A stretch of DNA of 33,805 nucleotides from an uncultured Clostridia bacterium (GCA_947367115.1 CANBCW010000022.1:1-33805), one strand, 5' to 3'; counted from the stretch's first letter, positions 9,201 to 18,698 are shown. The notes: generated by a model not told the origin, from the sequence alone. Made by a program: numbers and translations.

Positions 9201-12200
9201 CGGTCAAGCGGTAGTAGATGCCGCTGACCGTCAGCACACCGCAGGGTGGTGTCGTATTTTCCTCCGTTTCGATAACCAGCTCATCCGTCAGGTAACGAAT
9301 CAGTTCTTCATCATCCGCGAACCGCTTCACTGTGGTATTGCCGTTTTTGGGATTTGTATAGGTGATGACCAGATCGCTGGCATCCAGCGCGCCGCCGTTT
9401 TTGTCGAAAACGGTGACCTGATTGGCACCATCTTTCACAACCAGGCCCTGATCCCAGCTAATCGTCACGCCGATGTCGCTGTCCGTAAAGGTAGGATGGA
9501 TCAGATTGGACGTGCCGGAGTTGGTCAGCGTAAAGTCATAGGCCACAGGTTCATCGGCATTGACGATCTCGTTGGTGTCCAGATCGGCATCAAACTGGGC
9601 GCCATCTTTCTCAGCGATCATGCCTTTCTCAACCACACGAATATTGGTGACAATTCGCATGTTGGAGCCCCAGCCGTGACGCTCCATGTAGTAGAAGTCG
9701 AAGGAGTAAACCTCGCCATCCGTCAGAGCCAGCGCATAATCGCGGGTGGTCGCCGTACCCGCTCTGACCTTGTCCCATGCGGCATCCACATAGTCGTTCA
9801 GGTTGATCTCAAACCCGGTAATGGCGTGGGCACCGCCGATATCCAGCACCAGCTGCCCATTGATGAACAGATAAACGTCATCATCGCCTTCAAAGTTGAA
9901 GAACAGCTGATCGTCATAGCTGTAGCGGAACTCACCGTTGCTGGCGATAACGTAGTTGTAGTTGCGGTTTTCATAGGTATCCGGGGCGCTGGCATCCGTA
10001 TTGGAGACGCCGTCGTCCTTCAGGTAGGGGCTGACCGTCATTTCCTGAGAGCCGGTCTGCGTGGACATATCAAAGTCATCCTCCCACACAGGCAGGAAGG
10101 GGTGCGCGCAGGCGTAGTTGGCTTTATCGTAGAACACGGAGGCCTTACCTGTAACAGCGGTATTTTTGATGACCTTATTGACGGTATCATAATACACGGC
10201 TGTCTTGGATCCGCTGGCGGTGGTACCGCCGGTGGTAAAGCCGGAGTCGAATACGAAGGCATCCACGATATTGCCCTGATCATCATCGACTTTCACGCCA
10301 GTCAGCTCCAGATAGTCGAACATATCCTGAGGCTCGTTATAGGAACCCGCCACGAACAGGTTGTTCAGCAGATAGTACGCCGCATCGCAGAAGGTATTGA
10401 TGCTCTGCTTGCATTCATCCCATGTGCCGATGAGTTTGTAGGGGTTGCCGTTCAGATCCTTGATCCCATTGGCAGGATCCAGCTTATAAAGCGTATCCGC
10501 ATAGGTGCCGATATAGTCATAGCTCAGTGTGCCATTATAGCTGAAGCCGTTCTTTTTGGTTCCGCTCATACGGCTGCGCAGCCAATCCGCCAGGTCACGC
10601 TCCCTCACGGTGCCGTCGTCCCTGGTGTAGCTGTAACGGTCGTGCGTCGTGCCCAAAACATAGTTATAGGCCCAGTATTCCGTACCGTCGATGGTGTTGG
10701 TCTGGGGGATCTCCAGCGTTTCCTTCAACATGTAAGCCAAATACTCGATGGTGACATCTCGGTATTCCGGTGCGTTGGTCACGGAGTTCAGGGTCGGCTG
10801 CACCAGACCTATGGTCGTGTGGCCGGTCACATAGCCGTAGAGCTTATAGGGATCGCCGCTATATGTAATCGAATTACTGGTGACGGTGGCAGTGCCGCTC
10901 TGGAGCTCCACATTCAGCTGGCCATAGTTGCCGCCGGAGGGATAATAGGTCGTCTTATTGATACCCTGCTCAATTTCGTCGTTGATACCGGCAATATAGT
11001 AAACACTGGCGGTATCTTTATCCAACAGGTTATTATAGTTTTCATTCCGGAAAGCGCCCAGGCCGTAGGCCTCCCAGCTGTAGTCAATGCTCGAGTTTCC
11101 GAAGATACCCGCACTGCCGTCAATGGTATACCAGCCGCTGGTCGGGACACCGCTTAAATTCTGCATCGTCCAGACCTTGCCCATCAGGAAGGACTGATAG
11201 GTATTCCATACACCGGGATCATTGCCGCCTTTCGGATATCCATTGGAGTTATAAGTCACCCAGGCACCGCCCCGGGAACCGCTCTGGAAGGTGAATACCG
11301 TGTTGTTGCCCATCTGGAAGGTCTTTGCGGCAGTACCGGTGGTATTGTATTTCTCCAGTACGGAACCACTGATATCAATGCTGGCAGTACCGGAATCCTT
11401 GTTCTGCGCATATTCAAAGAGCATGCCGTCATTGAGGTAGTCATAGATCTTAATGGGCATACGGATGGTATTTGTTTCATCCATGCTGTCCAGATACACG
11501 CCGGTGTCGCCGTTGTAACCCTGCTCGCTGCCTTCCGCTGCGATCTCATTGGCACTCATGGGCGTAAAGTACCACGCAGTATGGGTGATCTGATCTGCCC
11601 GGATCGAATTGGTGGCAATGCTGATATACAGGCATCTGCCGGTCAGCGCATTGCACAGATAGTATGCATTCTCCTGCCGGGTGATGCCGTCATCACTTCC
11701 CTCGGCATAGGTCGAATAGACCGGAATCGGAATCCAGTAGAACCGCAGGCGGTCGTCAAAGGAGTTGCTGGGCGAATCCACCACCTGAGAGAGCGCCACA
11801 TCCAGCGCGGTTGTTTTTCCGTTTCTGTCGCCAATGTAACGTCCGGTTTTGCTGTCAAAGAACGTCACATAGCCGCCGGAAGTCCAGTCAAACTGGAACA
11901 GCTGGGTGCCATCAGTGACTTTGGATGTATTGTAGCCCAGGCCGTCATAGCCGGTATCGTCCGTTTTGTTGGAGCCCTGAGGATGGGGTTCTGAGATTGA
12001 GCTGATGGACTGCCAATAGGTGTTATATACATTCTGAACGCGGTACGTGCCGCTTTCCAGCCGCCAGGCCTCACTATAATCCTGAATGGCCAGCCGGCGC
12101 AGCTCCCAATGGTTGTACGCACCGCTCTCCGTGACACTCAGATCCGTACCCGCGGTGGCCGAAGAAGCGGAGATGAAGCAATCATAATACTGATCCTGTC

Positions 12201-12695
12201 CTACATTCTGGATGGTATAGCTGCCCGCAGCGGGATCATAATTGATTCGCCACTGGGCGTATGGATTCCCGGTATTGCCATTGCTGGAAAAGGCGGGCTG
12301 GCTGTTGCCGTTCTGTGCCAGAAGTCTGCCGTTATAGATGCTCCGGATGGTATAGTAATGCCCCCATCGCCGGAAGCCGCAGTCAGGTCATAGGTACCGC
12401 CGTACTCAATGATCCAGCGCTGAGAATACCAGTGCTGCACCGTGGTCAGTTCCATCACAGTGCCGGCATCATACCCATTGTCCACAGGCGTAATGCACAG
12501 ATCCGTACCCGGAAAATAAATCTCGTATACGCCGTTGATCAGCTGGCCATCCTTGCCCGCGCCCAATGTGCCGGCATCCACCGTCGCAGCGCTGACCTCC
12601 TGTACGATGCCGGGCAAAGCCCCCAGCACCAGCGATGCCACCAGCACCACTGTCAGCAGCATTGACGAGCCTCTTTTCCAGTTGCGTGTTCTCAT
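6283..12695 (-). CDS. Giant NPKTG-anchored fibro-slime surface protein (one-base frameshift at a G5 tract)
   Basis: The track shows two pieces (12201-12719 and 6283-11868); upstream of 11868 the frame stays open to about 12360, where it meets the frame of the signal peptide. ATG at 12695 follows GGGAGG and AGGAA and encodes MRTRNWKRGSSMLLTVVLVA...VSA. Adding one G to the five-G tract at 12361-12365 joins the frames into about 2137 residues. Order: ricin-type lectin-like region to about residue 200; a mixed region; a fibro-slime/PA14-like domain about 870-1020 (FEGDDDVYLFINGQLVLDI); two tandem ~130-residue repeats (about 1045-1340) sharing TNSG...IHPTF.DSD; beta-rich modules; then EENPKTGETDLLWAA, a hydrophobic helix and RKEVRV, a sortase sorting signal. 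It is probably a wall-anchored adhesin or glycan binder. It follows the PqqD-like gene by 88 bp and overlaps the peptide gene 6014-6286 by four bases. The break may be a phase-variable off state or an error. Confidence 0.85.
8670..9560 (-). repeat. Two tandem ~130-residue repeats inside the fibro-slime protein
   Basis: Repeat one (about 9560-9150) and repeat two (about 9055-8670) share the order FTxTNSG..N.IHPTF.DSD, DLV..Y..P..G...R.F....EL..YL...LV, LTV.GIYY and a closing QVTVTAY/TVDVTTY. The repetition is at protein level; I did not align the DNA. Confidence 0.75.
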
Positions 12696-12755
12696 CGTTC
12701 CTTTTCCTCCCTGAACCACTTTTTTTGCTCTGCGCCGGCAAGTTCCCCGGCTTCA

Positions 12756-12772
12756 CGGCGGCAAAGCCGCCG
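12756..12772 (-). other. Hairpin between the PqqD-like gene and the fibro-slime gene
   Basis: CGGCGGC-AAA-GCCGCCG is a perfect 7-bp stem in the 88-bp gap. No T-run follows it on the minus strand, so it is unlikely to be a full terminator for the PqqD-like gene; read-through into the surface protein is expected. It may stabilise or attenuate the transcript. Confidence 0.4.
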
Positions 12773-12783
12773 AAACGTTTTCT

Positions 12784-13053
12784 TTATTCCTCGATCAGCA
12801 GACCATAGTGCCGGAACACAGCCAGCAGCTCCGCAAGATCTGTCCGGGCTACCTCCTCAGGTACATCGTACTCATCCAGCAAGGCAGCCAGCAGCGTATC
12901 CTCAGTCTGCTCCGTCTTCAGCAGATTAAAAATAAACACGCCGGTTTCATTCATTGCCGCGATTCCGCTGAGCTTTGCCGCCACAGCCCCCGTGGGCACG
13001 GCGATCTTCTCCCCCAGGATATCGCGCAGGCAGAAGCCCTCCACGATCCTCAT
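12784..13053 (-). CDS. PqqD-like peptide-recognition protein (RRE)
   Basis: An 89-residue protein starting MRIVEGFCLRDILGEKIAVP and containing LSGIAAMNETGVFIFNLLK, then a helical C-terminus ending LAVFRHYGLLIEE. The pattern of a short beta-sheet start, the N-E-T/S-x-x-x-I/V-(F/W) block and a winged-helix-like tail is that of stand-alone PqqD proteins, which bind the leader of a precursor peptide and present it to a radical SAM enzyme. It lies between the radical SAM/SPASM gene (13300-14679) and the fibro-slime gene, but has its own promoters and a leader with alternative hairpins. AGAGGT precedes the ATG at 13053. The family call is fairly sure; which peptide it serves (6014-6286, 19102-19218 or another) is not shown. 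Confidence 0.82.
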   Translation of the reverse strand: MRIVEGFCLRDILGEKIAVPTGAVAAKLSGIAAMNETGVFIFNLLKTEQTEDTLLAALLDEYDVPEEVARTDLAELLAVFRHYGLLIEE

Positions 13054-13071
13054 AACGTTACCTCTTCCCTA

Positions 13072-13103
13072 CCGCTTTTAAAAAAAGCGGATACCGATCC
13101 GCT
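13072..13103 (-). promoter_or_regulatory. Attenuator-like leader with mutually exclusive hairpins
   Basis: In the leader of the PqqD-like gene, AGCGGAT-CGGT-ATCCGCT followed by seven T's forms an intrinsic terminator (13080-13103). The second arm and its T-run can instead pair downstream as CCGCTTTT-TTT-AAAAGCGG (13072-13090). Only one can form at a time. The terminator begins about 10 bases after the expected transcription start. What would switch it is unknown. Confidence 0.55.
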
Positions 13104-13120
13104 GATATTTTTTCATAATC

Positions 13121-13149
13121 AGTATAACCCCATAAAATATAATTGTCAA
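13121..13149 (-). promoter_or_regulatory. Sigma-A promoter of the PqqD-like/fibro-slime operon (proximal)
   Basis: TTGACA (13144-13149) and TATACT (13121-13126) are separated by exactly 17 bases, close to consensus, about 70 bp upstream of the PqqD-like start. Confidence 0.75.
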
Positions 13150-13161
13150 CGATTTATAACC

Positions 13162-13192
13162 ATTATATCGTGTTATTGATCTGTTATGTCAA
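13162..13192 (-). promoter_or_regulatory. Possible distal promoter of the same operon
   Basis: TTGACA (13187-13192) and TATAAT (13162-13167) are both perfect hexamers, but the spacing is 19 bases, which is longer than preferred. Confidence 0.4.
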
Positions 13193-13256
13193 TCAGTTTA
13201 GGTTCATTTTTATTCATCTTGCACAAATAGGAGCTTATAGTTTGTTAAGCTTCGCC

Positions 13257-13291
13257 AAAAAATAGCCCCGCTGAAAAACAGCGGGGCTATT
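13257..13291 (-). terminator. Intrinsic terminator after the radical SAM/SPASM gene
   Basis: A 13-bp perfect stem (AATAGCCCCGCTG / CAGCGGGGCTATT) with a 5-base loop is followed on the minus strand by six T's, starting 9 bases after the stop at 13300. It separates the enzyme from the PqqD-like gene transcriptionally. Confidence 0.9.
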
Positions 13292-13299
13292 CCGTTTTT

Positions 13300-14679
13300 T
13301 CATTCCGCTCTGGCGATCCACTCCAAATTCATGGCGCGTTCCTTCTCCGTTTCAGCGCCCTTCTTCCACTGGTGGAATTCATTGATCATGGCCTGTTCCA
13401 CATGACGGCGGTTCTTGACACGTTCCGCATCATCACACGGCGTCTTATTCGGGCATTTTTTCAGCCTGAGGCATTCCGGATAATAAAAGCAGCCGGCGCA
13501 TTCCGCAAACTCCTCGCGGCGCTCTTTCCAGCTTTCCGGCAGCACCTGATCCCGCTGTGTGGAGTCGATACGCCCCACAGACTCACTATCGGAGAAATGT
13601 ACGCACCGACCGATCTGGCCATCCGGCATAACGGTCATCGCGCTTTCGTTATCCGCCATACAGCAGTTTCCGGGCAGCTCTCTTTTCAGCCGCCGGTCAT
13701 TGATCAAACACAATCCACCGGCAATCAGCTTATCCTCTAACCGGTACTGCAGCTGCCGCAGCTGCTCCCATGTCTCCAAGTCGCTGCGCTGCGCCTCGGG
13801 CGATTTATTGTCAACGATGACGTGCGGATATACTTTCAAATTGCTTTTCCCCGCGAATCTGGCAGACAGCTCCCCGCACAAAGCCGCCAGATCCTCCGCG
13901 TTGCGGAAGTCCACATTCAACCGGATAATTACCATAATACCCGCATCCAACAACCGGGCAATATTGCCGGTCACCACCCGGTAAGCGCTGCCTTCCCGGT
14001 AAATAAACGCCTTATAGCGGTTATAGACCTCCTCTGTGCCGTCCAGGGTGATCTGAACCCATTTCAGCTTCCAGCTTTCCACTGCCTTTTGAACCAATTC
14101 ATCATTGAACAGGTATCCATTTGAAATCATTGAGGAGCGGAACGCGACTCCGTTTTCCCGGAGTCTGTCGCAGATCAGATCGATCGCCCGGTAGTTATAC
14201 AGCGGCTCGCCGCCAAACCAGTCGATCGCAACGTCCTTCCCGCCGCAGTTTGCAATTATAAAATCCGCTGTTTGGAGAGCGGTCTCATCGCTCATGGGGA
14301 TCCGGGAGCGTCCCAGCTCATAGCAATAAAAACAGCGCGCGTTGCAGTCGGTAGTCGTAAGAATGGTGTAATCGGTAATCCCCTTCGACTCTTTGCGCAT
14401 GGTTTTGTGTATCCAGCGCACCAAGCCAACCATTTTTTTCTCGTCCGTTTCCTCCGGAACAACAAACCAATGATCACGCAGATACTCCGATTCCACCGCA
14501 GCGGCATACTCTTCCCGCGTAAGCAGGAGCAGCTCCCGCGTCAGCACATTGAACAGCAGCACGCCGTCCTCCACCTGCTGAGCCATACAGTAACGGATCA
14601 TGCGGTAGCCGGAGCTGCCGCGTTTTGCCTTGCCCAAGATCTCCATAATGGTTTGATTGGCTCTGATGATTTGTTCCAT
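13300..14679 (-). CDS. Radical SAM/SPASM peptide-modifying enzyme
   Basis: A 459-residue protein. Residues 1-90 form an N-terminal region (VEDGVLLFNVLTRELLLLT) like the leader-binding part of peptide maturases. The radical SAM core has CNARCFYCY with Cys 112, 116 and 119 for the 4Fe-4S cluster, then DWFGGEPLYNY (residues 153-163). The C-terminal SPASM/twitch region carries many cysteines (339, 340, 359, 394, 397, 403, 409, 415), expected to bind auxiliary clusters. Such enzymes use S-adenosylmethionine radical chemistry to form cross-links or oxidised residues in peptides. ATG at 14679 follows AAAGGACAGGAA; a sigma-A-like promoter precedes it and a strong terminator follows, so it is its own transcript. 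A PqqD-like partner is next downstream. The target is unknown; the peptides at 6014 and 19102 are candidates. An anaerobic sulfatase-activating role is less likely, as no sulfatase is nearby. Confidence 0.88.
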   Translation of the reverse strand: MEQIIRANQTIMEILGKAKRGSSGYRMIRYCMAQQVEDGVLLFNVLTRELLLLTREEYAAAVESEYLRDHWFVVPEETDEKKMVGLVRWIHKTMRKESKGITDYTILTTTDCNARCFYCYELGRSRIPMSDETALQTADFIIANCGGKDVAIDWFGGEPLYNYRAIDLICDRLRENGVAFRSSMISNGYLFNDELVQKAVESWKLKWVQITLDGTEEVYNRYKAFIYREGSAYRVVTGNIARLLDAGIMVIIRLNVDFRNAEDLAALCGELSARFAGKSNLKVYPHVIVDNKSPEAQRSDLETWEQLRQLQYRLEDKLIAGGLCLINDRRLKRELPGNCCMADNESAMTVMPDGQIGRCVHFSDSESVGRIDSTQRDQVLPESWKERREEFAECAGCFYYPECLRLKKCPNKTPCDDAERVKNRRHVEQAMINEFHQWKKGAETEKERAMNLEWIARAE

Positions 14680-14744
14680 CGTTCCTGTCCTTTCCGCCGC
14701 GTCAACTTTGGCGCTTCTGTCCGCAAAACGAATATTCTAATACC

Positions 14745-14772
14745 ATTATACACGAATATGGAAGGTTTTCAA
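14745..14772 (-). promoter_or_regulatory. Promoter of the radical SAM/SPASM gene
   Basis: TTGAAA (14767-14772) and a perfect TATAAT (14745-14750) with 16-base spacing lie 66 bp upstream of the start codon. Confidence 0.65.
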
Positions 14773-14801
14773 GCCATTGCGGCGTGCAATCGAATGACAA
14801 G

Positions 14802-14841
14802 ATCGCCGCAGAACATGGCGGGTACCACATTCTGCGGCGAT
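14802..14841 (-). terminator. Long-stem hairpin after the 1276-residue surface protein
   Basis: ATCGCCGCAGAA and TTCTGCGGCGAT form a 12-bp perfect stem around a 16-base loop, 26 bases after the stop at 14868. No T-run follows on the minus strand, so it may stabilise the mRNA 3' end or need a factor. Confidence 0.55.
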
Positions 14842-14867
14842 ACAATGAAAACACTTGATTATGCTGC

Positions 14868-17800
14868 TCAGGCAACCACCGTGATGGGAATGGCGATCGA
14901 CACCGGGGTGCTGAAGGTATCACCGTCGGCACCGGTGAGGGTCACGGTAATGGTCACGTCGCCGCTGCTTACAGCAGTGACCGTGCCGTTCTCCACCGTT
15001 GCCACACTGGCATCGGTAGTTCCCCAGGTCAGCTGGCAGTCCGTCACAGCAACACCGTTGACGGTGACGCAGAACGCCAGTTCCGCCGACTCCGCCGCGC
15101 TCAGCTCCGTCACGCTGGGCGTGATATTCAGAGATACCGTCTTTTCAGAAACCACTTCGCTGAAACACCACAGGCTGGTGGGCGCATAGCTGTACAGGCC
15201 CGCCGCATTGTAGTTTCCGCCGCCAAGCTGGTTCAGGTAGTAGTTGGTGCTGCCGGAAGACTTATTCGTGGGGTAAATGGTGAAGGTCTTGGCAGCAGAA
15301 TTGTACAAGCTCACCTTGTCGAAGATGTTTGCTTCGTCAACGGTGCCAAGCGCCACCTGATTTGAGGAATTGCAGACCAGATAATTGTCCGAGCCGACGG
15401 ATGTGCCGTAGAGCAGATGCGTTCCGTCGAAGTACCACACCGGAGCATCATTCAGGTCAAGGCCGGAGACGAGTTTCAGTCCCTGCGTGCCATTCAGACC
15501 GTGGTAGTCCGCATCGGTGGTGTAAACCATCGTGCCGGTCAGCGCAGCACCGGTGTTGCTCTCCGTGATCACATAGGGTACGCCGGTCTGCAGGGAATCG
15601 GTCTTGACCAGCTTTCCTTCCTGCACCACCGTCACAGAGTAGCCCGCGCCGCCCGCGTCGGTGACCCGCACGGTGATATCCAGGCAAAGTGCTTCACTCA
15701 GGGCTCTGCCATCGGCTTCCGTCAGTTTCACGGTAATGACCGCTTCACCGCTGTTATTGGCGGTGATCACGCCGCCGGAGCTGACGACTGCCACATTTCC
15801 GTCCGAGCTGCTCCATGTCAGGGTATAGTCGCTGACGGTTTTTCCATCCACCGTCACCACAGGAGCCACCGTAACTGTCTCGCCGGAACCGAGCGCAACA
15901 TTGCCGGGCGCAGCGCTCAGAGACACCGTCCGCTGAGGCAGCAGCCGGTTGAAGTGCCACTGGCTGTAATAAGCGCTGGAATACAGGCCCACCACATTGT
16001 AATTGCCGCCGCCCAGCTGGTTCAGATAGCTGGTGCTGGTGGCCGGAGCCATGGTAAAGGTGCTTCTGGACGTACTGTACAGTGCCACCTTATTGATGAT
16101 ACCCGCTTCATCGGAAGTGCCCAGCGCGACCTGATTGGAAGAATTATAGACCAGATAGCTGCCGTTGGCGCTGCCATAGCGCAGGTGCGTTCCGTCATAG
16201 TACCAGACAGGCGCGCTGTCCAGCTCATAGCTGGAAACGGTCTGCAAGCCCTGCACACCATTGAGTCCCTTGTAGCCGGAGCTGGTGGTATAGAGCATGG
16301 AGCCGGTCAGCGCGGCACCGCTGTTCCATTCCGTGATGACATAGGGAACGCCGGTCTGCAGGCTGCTGACACGCACAAGCTCCGCGTCCTGAACAGTGGA
16401 AGCGCTGATGGTACTCATGTCCACTGTCAGAGGGATCTTCACGCTGATCGGTGCGGTCAAGGCGCGGCCGCCCGCCGCTGTCAGCGTTGCGGTCACGGTG
16501 ACCTCCCCCGCCTTCAGCGCGGTGACGGTACCGTCCGCACTGACCGAAGCGACAGCGCTGTCACTGCTGCTCCAGCTGAGCGTATATCCATCCACAGCCA
16601 CGCCGTCCAGCTTGACCTGGGGTGTCAAAGTCATCTGACCGCCGGTCAGAATCGTGTCCTGGGGAGGTGTGACCGTCAGCGTCACCGTCTGCTCGCCCAC
16701 CAGCCGATCCAGATGCCAGTAGCTTCCGCCAGCAGAGCCGTAGGCCGTTGCGACAAAGTCGGAGGCCGTACCGCCATAGCGGTTCAGATAGTGGGTCGTT
16801 CCGCGGATCGCGAAATCATCACCGGAGTAGTGGGACACATACGCGGCGGTGGCTGCGTTGTAGCTGCCCAGCTCCACCACGCCCTGACTGCTGGAATCGC
16901 AGGAAATCAGCAGATACTGGTCGCTGTCCGCAGAGCCGTAGACCAGATTGCCGTCCTTGATGTACCACAGGTAGGCGGTATCCACACTGGGCTCACCGTC
17001 CAGCAGATAGCCCTTGTGGGTCTTGCTGCCGGATACCTTTTCGGCATACTCGGCGGTCAGCACATAGTGCAGCCAGGAATTCTTGTAATCGGAGATAATG
17101 TATGGTACGCCCTCCTCCAGCTCGGAGGCAGAGTCCACCCGATCCAGATAGGCTTCCGTCTTGCCGGTGGCGGTGGTCTGGCTGTTCAGAGCCGTGGCGG
17201 TGTAGGTTGCGGTGTAGGTTGCCGTCCCGGTGACCGTCGACACAGTGGGAGACCAACCGGCAAAGGTATAGCTGTACTGGCTGTCCGAAGCACGAACCGG
17301 GTCAGCGGGCGGGGTAGGCATCTGTCCATAGCTGACCGTACCGCTCTGCAGCACCGTACCGTCCCAATCGGCAAAGGTGATGGTGTATCCATTGGGCACC
17401 CACTGGGCGTACAGATGCACCACATCCCCATCCACCGCAGTGGTTTTCGCCACAACAGTCTGATCCTTGTAAACATACTTGGTGTAGCCGGAGGGCTGGC
17501 TGCCCTCAGCGTACCATCCTTCAGAGCTGCCATTGACGTAACGCCACTGACCCTGAGAGGAACGGTAAGCCGTCCAGCCCGCGAAGGCATAGCCGGTTCG
17601 GGTGAAGGAATTGCTCCGCAGCTTCGTATTGGTGCCGTAGGTCACTTCGGTATCGGCCATGGTGCCGGTGCCGCCGTTGGCATGATACTGGATGGTATAG
17701 GTAGGCGCGCTGGTGGGCGCATCCACCGGCAGCGTTTCAAAGGTATAGTCATCAAAGCTGGAAATACCGTCGTGGTTGGTATCGGAGGTAGTTTTACGAC

Positions 17801-18698
17801 GGTTCGTGCTGAAATACAGCTTGCCGTCCGTGGGACAGATATCGCAGCTTTCGATCTCAAACAGCGCGGAGTAGGCACCGCTGGTCACGCGGAACACCAG
17901 TACCTCCGTGGGATAGATGGTGCCGGCCGCATTGGACAGGTCGTAAACCATGATCACACTGCGGTTGAGATTGCTGCTGTCGCCGGTTACGGGGACAAAC
18001 AGCGTGTCCTTGTAATAGCCGAAGCCCTGATTCACATAATCACTCAGATCCACATACGAGCCTTTGATATAGACTCTAGCCTTGCTGATGGTGCAAAGGT
18101 AGGTCAGCTCAATATTGGCGCTGGTGGCACTGGTGCTGACGGAGCCGGTATAGAGGTTCATGCCCAGCTTGGTGATGAAGGTGATGACACCATTGGACAC
18201 GCTCTTAACCGCCAGAGCGGTGGCACAGGTCTCGGCACCGTTGTAGGTCAGGCTGTAGCTGGCGACTTTGGTCAGATTATTGCCCGAACGCTTCAGCCGC
18301 ACGATGGCGTTGCTGCCGGAATTGGTGGTAGCAACGAACAGGTTGGAGTAGCCATCAATGCCCCAGACATCCATATCATTGGCATGCCCCAGGTAATCAA
18401 AGTAATAGCTGCCCGCGTCGGCGTTGTACAGCTTGGTCGTGGTACCGGTGTCTTTATGGGTCATGGAGATAAAGGCACTGGTATTGCCGCTGTTAATCTT
18501 GACTGTGTACATGTAAGTAGAGCCGACCGCAAGTCCCTGCATGCTGGGGCAGGAGCCATAGTCATAGACCTTGCTCACATCAGTATAGTCTCCGTAAAAG
18601 TCGTTGACGGCATAGGCCTCAGGCGGGATAGCAACCAGCATCACCAGAAGCACTGCCGCAACCACGCAGGAAACCAGCCGTTTCATCATCTTGTTCAT
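14868..18698 (-). CDS. Secreted 1276-residue protein: InlB-type repeats plus three lectin-like/Big_2 units
   Basis: ATG at 18698 follows AAGGAGAG; the start MNKMMKRLVSCVVAAVLLVM...EAYA is a signal peptide cut near residue 30. Residues 31-330 look like a beta-propeller-type domain with repeated V/I-D-Y/G strands. Residues 331-440 hold an InlB/Flg_new B-repeat (IQYHANGGTGTMADTEV...GYAFAGW), and 443-510 a second one ending YTFAGWSPTV. Then come three units, each of about 150 residues of beta-trefoil-like sequence (GVPYVITE...LNQLGGGNYN...W.F/H) followed by a ~90-residue Big_2 Ig-like domain (LTWSSSD..VA.V...G.ITA..SGE..ITV): about 516-753, 768-1013 and 1028-1276. Units two and three are the most alike. 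The protein ends directly after the last Big_2 domain with ITVVA; no sortase, SLH or membrane anchor is seen, so it is released or held non-covalently. It is probably an adhesin or glycan binder. Confidence 0.85.
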   Translation of the reverse strand: MNKMMKRLVSCVVAAVLLVMLVAIPPEAYAVNDFYGDYTDVSKVYDYGSCPSMQGLAVGSTYMYTVKINSGNTSAFISMTHKDTGTTTKLYNADAGSYYFDYLGHANDMDVWGIDGYSNLFVATTNSGSNAIVRLKRSGNNLTKVASYSLTYNGAETCATALAVKSVSNGVITFITKLGMNLYTGSVSTSATSANIELTYLCTISKARVYIKGSYVDLSDYVNQGFGYYKDTLFVPVTGDSSNLNRSVIMVYDLSNAAGTIYPTEVLVFRVTSGAYSALFEIESCDICPTDGKLYFSTNRRKTTSDTNHDGISSFDDYTFETLPVDAPTSAPTYTIQYHANGGTGTMADTEVTYGTNTKLRSNSFTRTGYAFAGWTAYRSSQGQWRYVNGSSEGWYAEGSQPSGYTKYVYKDQTVVAKTTAVDGDVVHLYAQWVPNGYTITFADWDGTVLQSGTVSYGQMPTPPADPVRASDSQYSYTFAGWSPTVSTVTGTATYTATYTATALNSQTTATGKTEAYLDRVDSASELEEGVPYIISDYKNSWLHYVLTAEYAEKVSGSKTHKGYLLDGEPSVDTAYLWYIKDGNLVYGSADSDQYLLISCDSSSQGVVELGSYNAATAAYVSHYSGDDFAIRGTTHYLNRYGGTASDFVATAYGSAGGSYWHLDRLVGEQTVTLTVTPPQDTILTGGQMTLTPQVKLDGVAVDGYTLSWSSSDSAVASVSADGTVTALKAGEVTVTATLTAAGGRALTAPISVKIPLTVDMSTISASTVQDAELVRVSSLQTGVPYVITEWNSGAALTGSMLYTTSSGYKGLNGVQGLQTVSSYELDSAPVWYYDGTHLRYGSANGSYLVYNSSNQVALGTSDEAGIINKVALYSTSRSTFTMAPATSTSYLNQLGGGNYNVVGLYSSAYYSQWHFNRLLPQRTVSLSAAPGNVALGSGETVTVAPVVTVDGKTVSDYTLTWSSSDGNVAVVSSGGVITANNSGEAVITVKLTEADGRALSEALCLDITVRVTDAGGAGYSVTVVQEGKLVKTDSLQTGVPYVITESNTGAALTGTMVYTTDADYHGLNGTQGLKLVSGLDLNDAPVWYFDGTHLLYGTSVGSDNYLVCNSSNQVALGTVDEANIFDKVSLYNSAAKTFTIYPTNKSSGSTNYYLNQLGGGNYNAAGLYSYAPTSLWCFSEVVSEKTVSLNITPSVTELSAAESAELAFCVTVNGVAVTDCQLTWGTTDASVATVENGTVTAVSSGDVTITVTLTGADGDTFSTPVSIAIPITVVA

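Noticed and set aside
8995-11157. 720-residue plus-strand ORF inside the fibro-slime gene
   Set aside because: Shadow of the real coding strand, with no recognisable domain.
12355-12370. Programmed -1 ribosomal frameshift at the G5 tract
   Set aside because: The in-frame context is T-GGG-GGC, which is not a canonical X-XXY-YYZ slippery heptamer, and I see no clear downstream pseudoknot; indel or phase variation is simpler.
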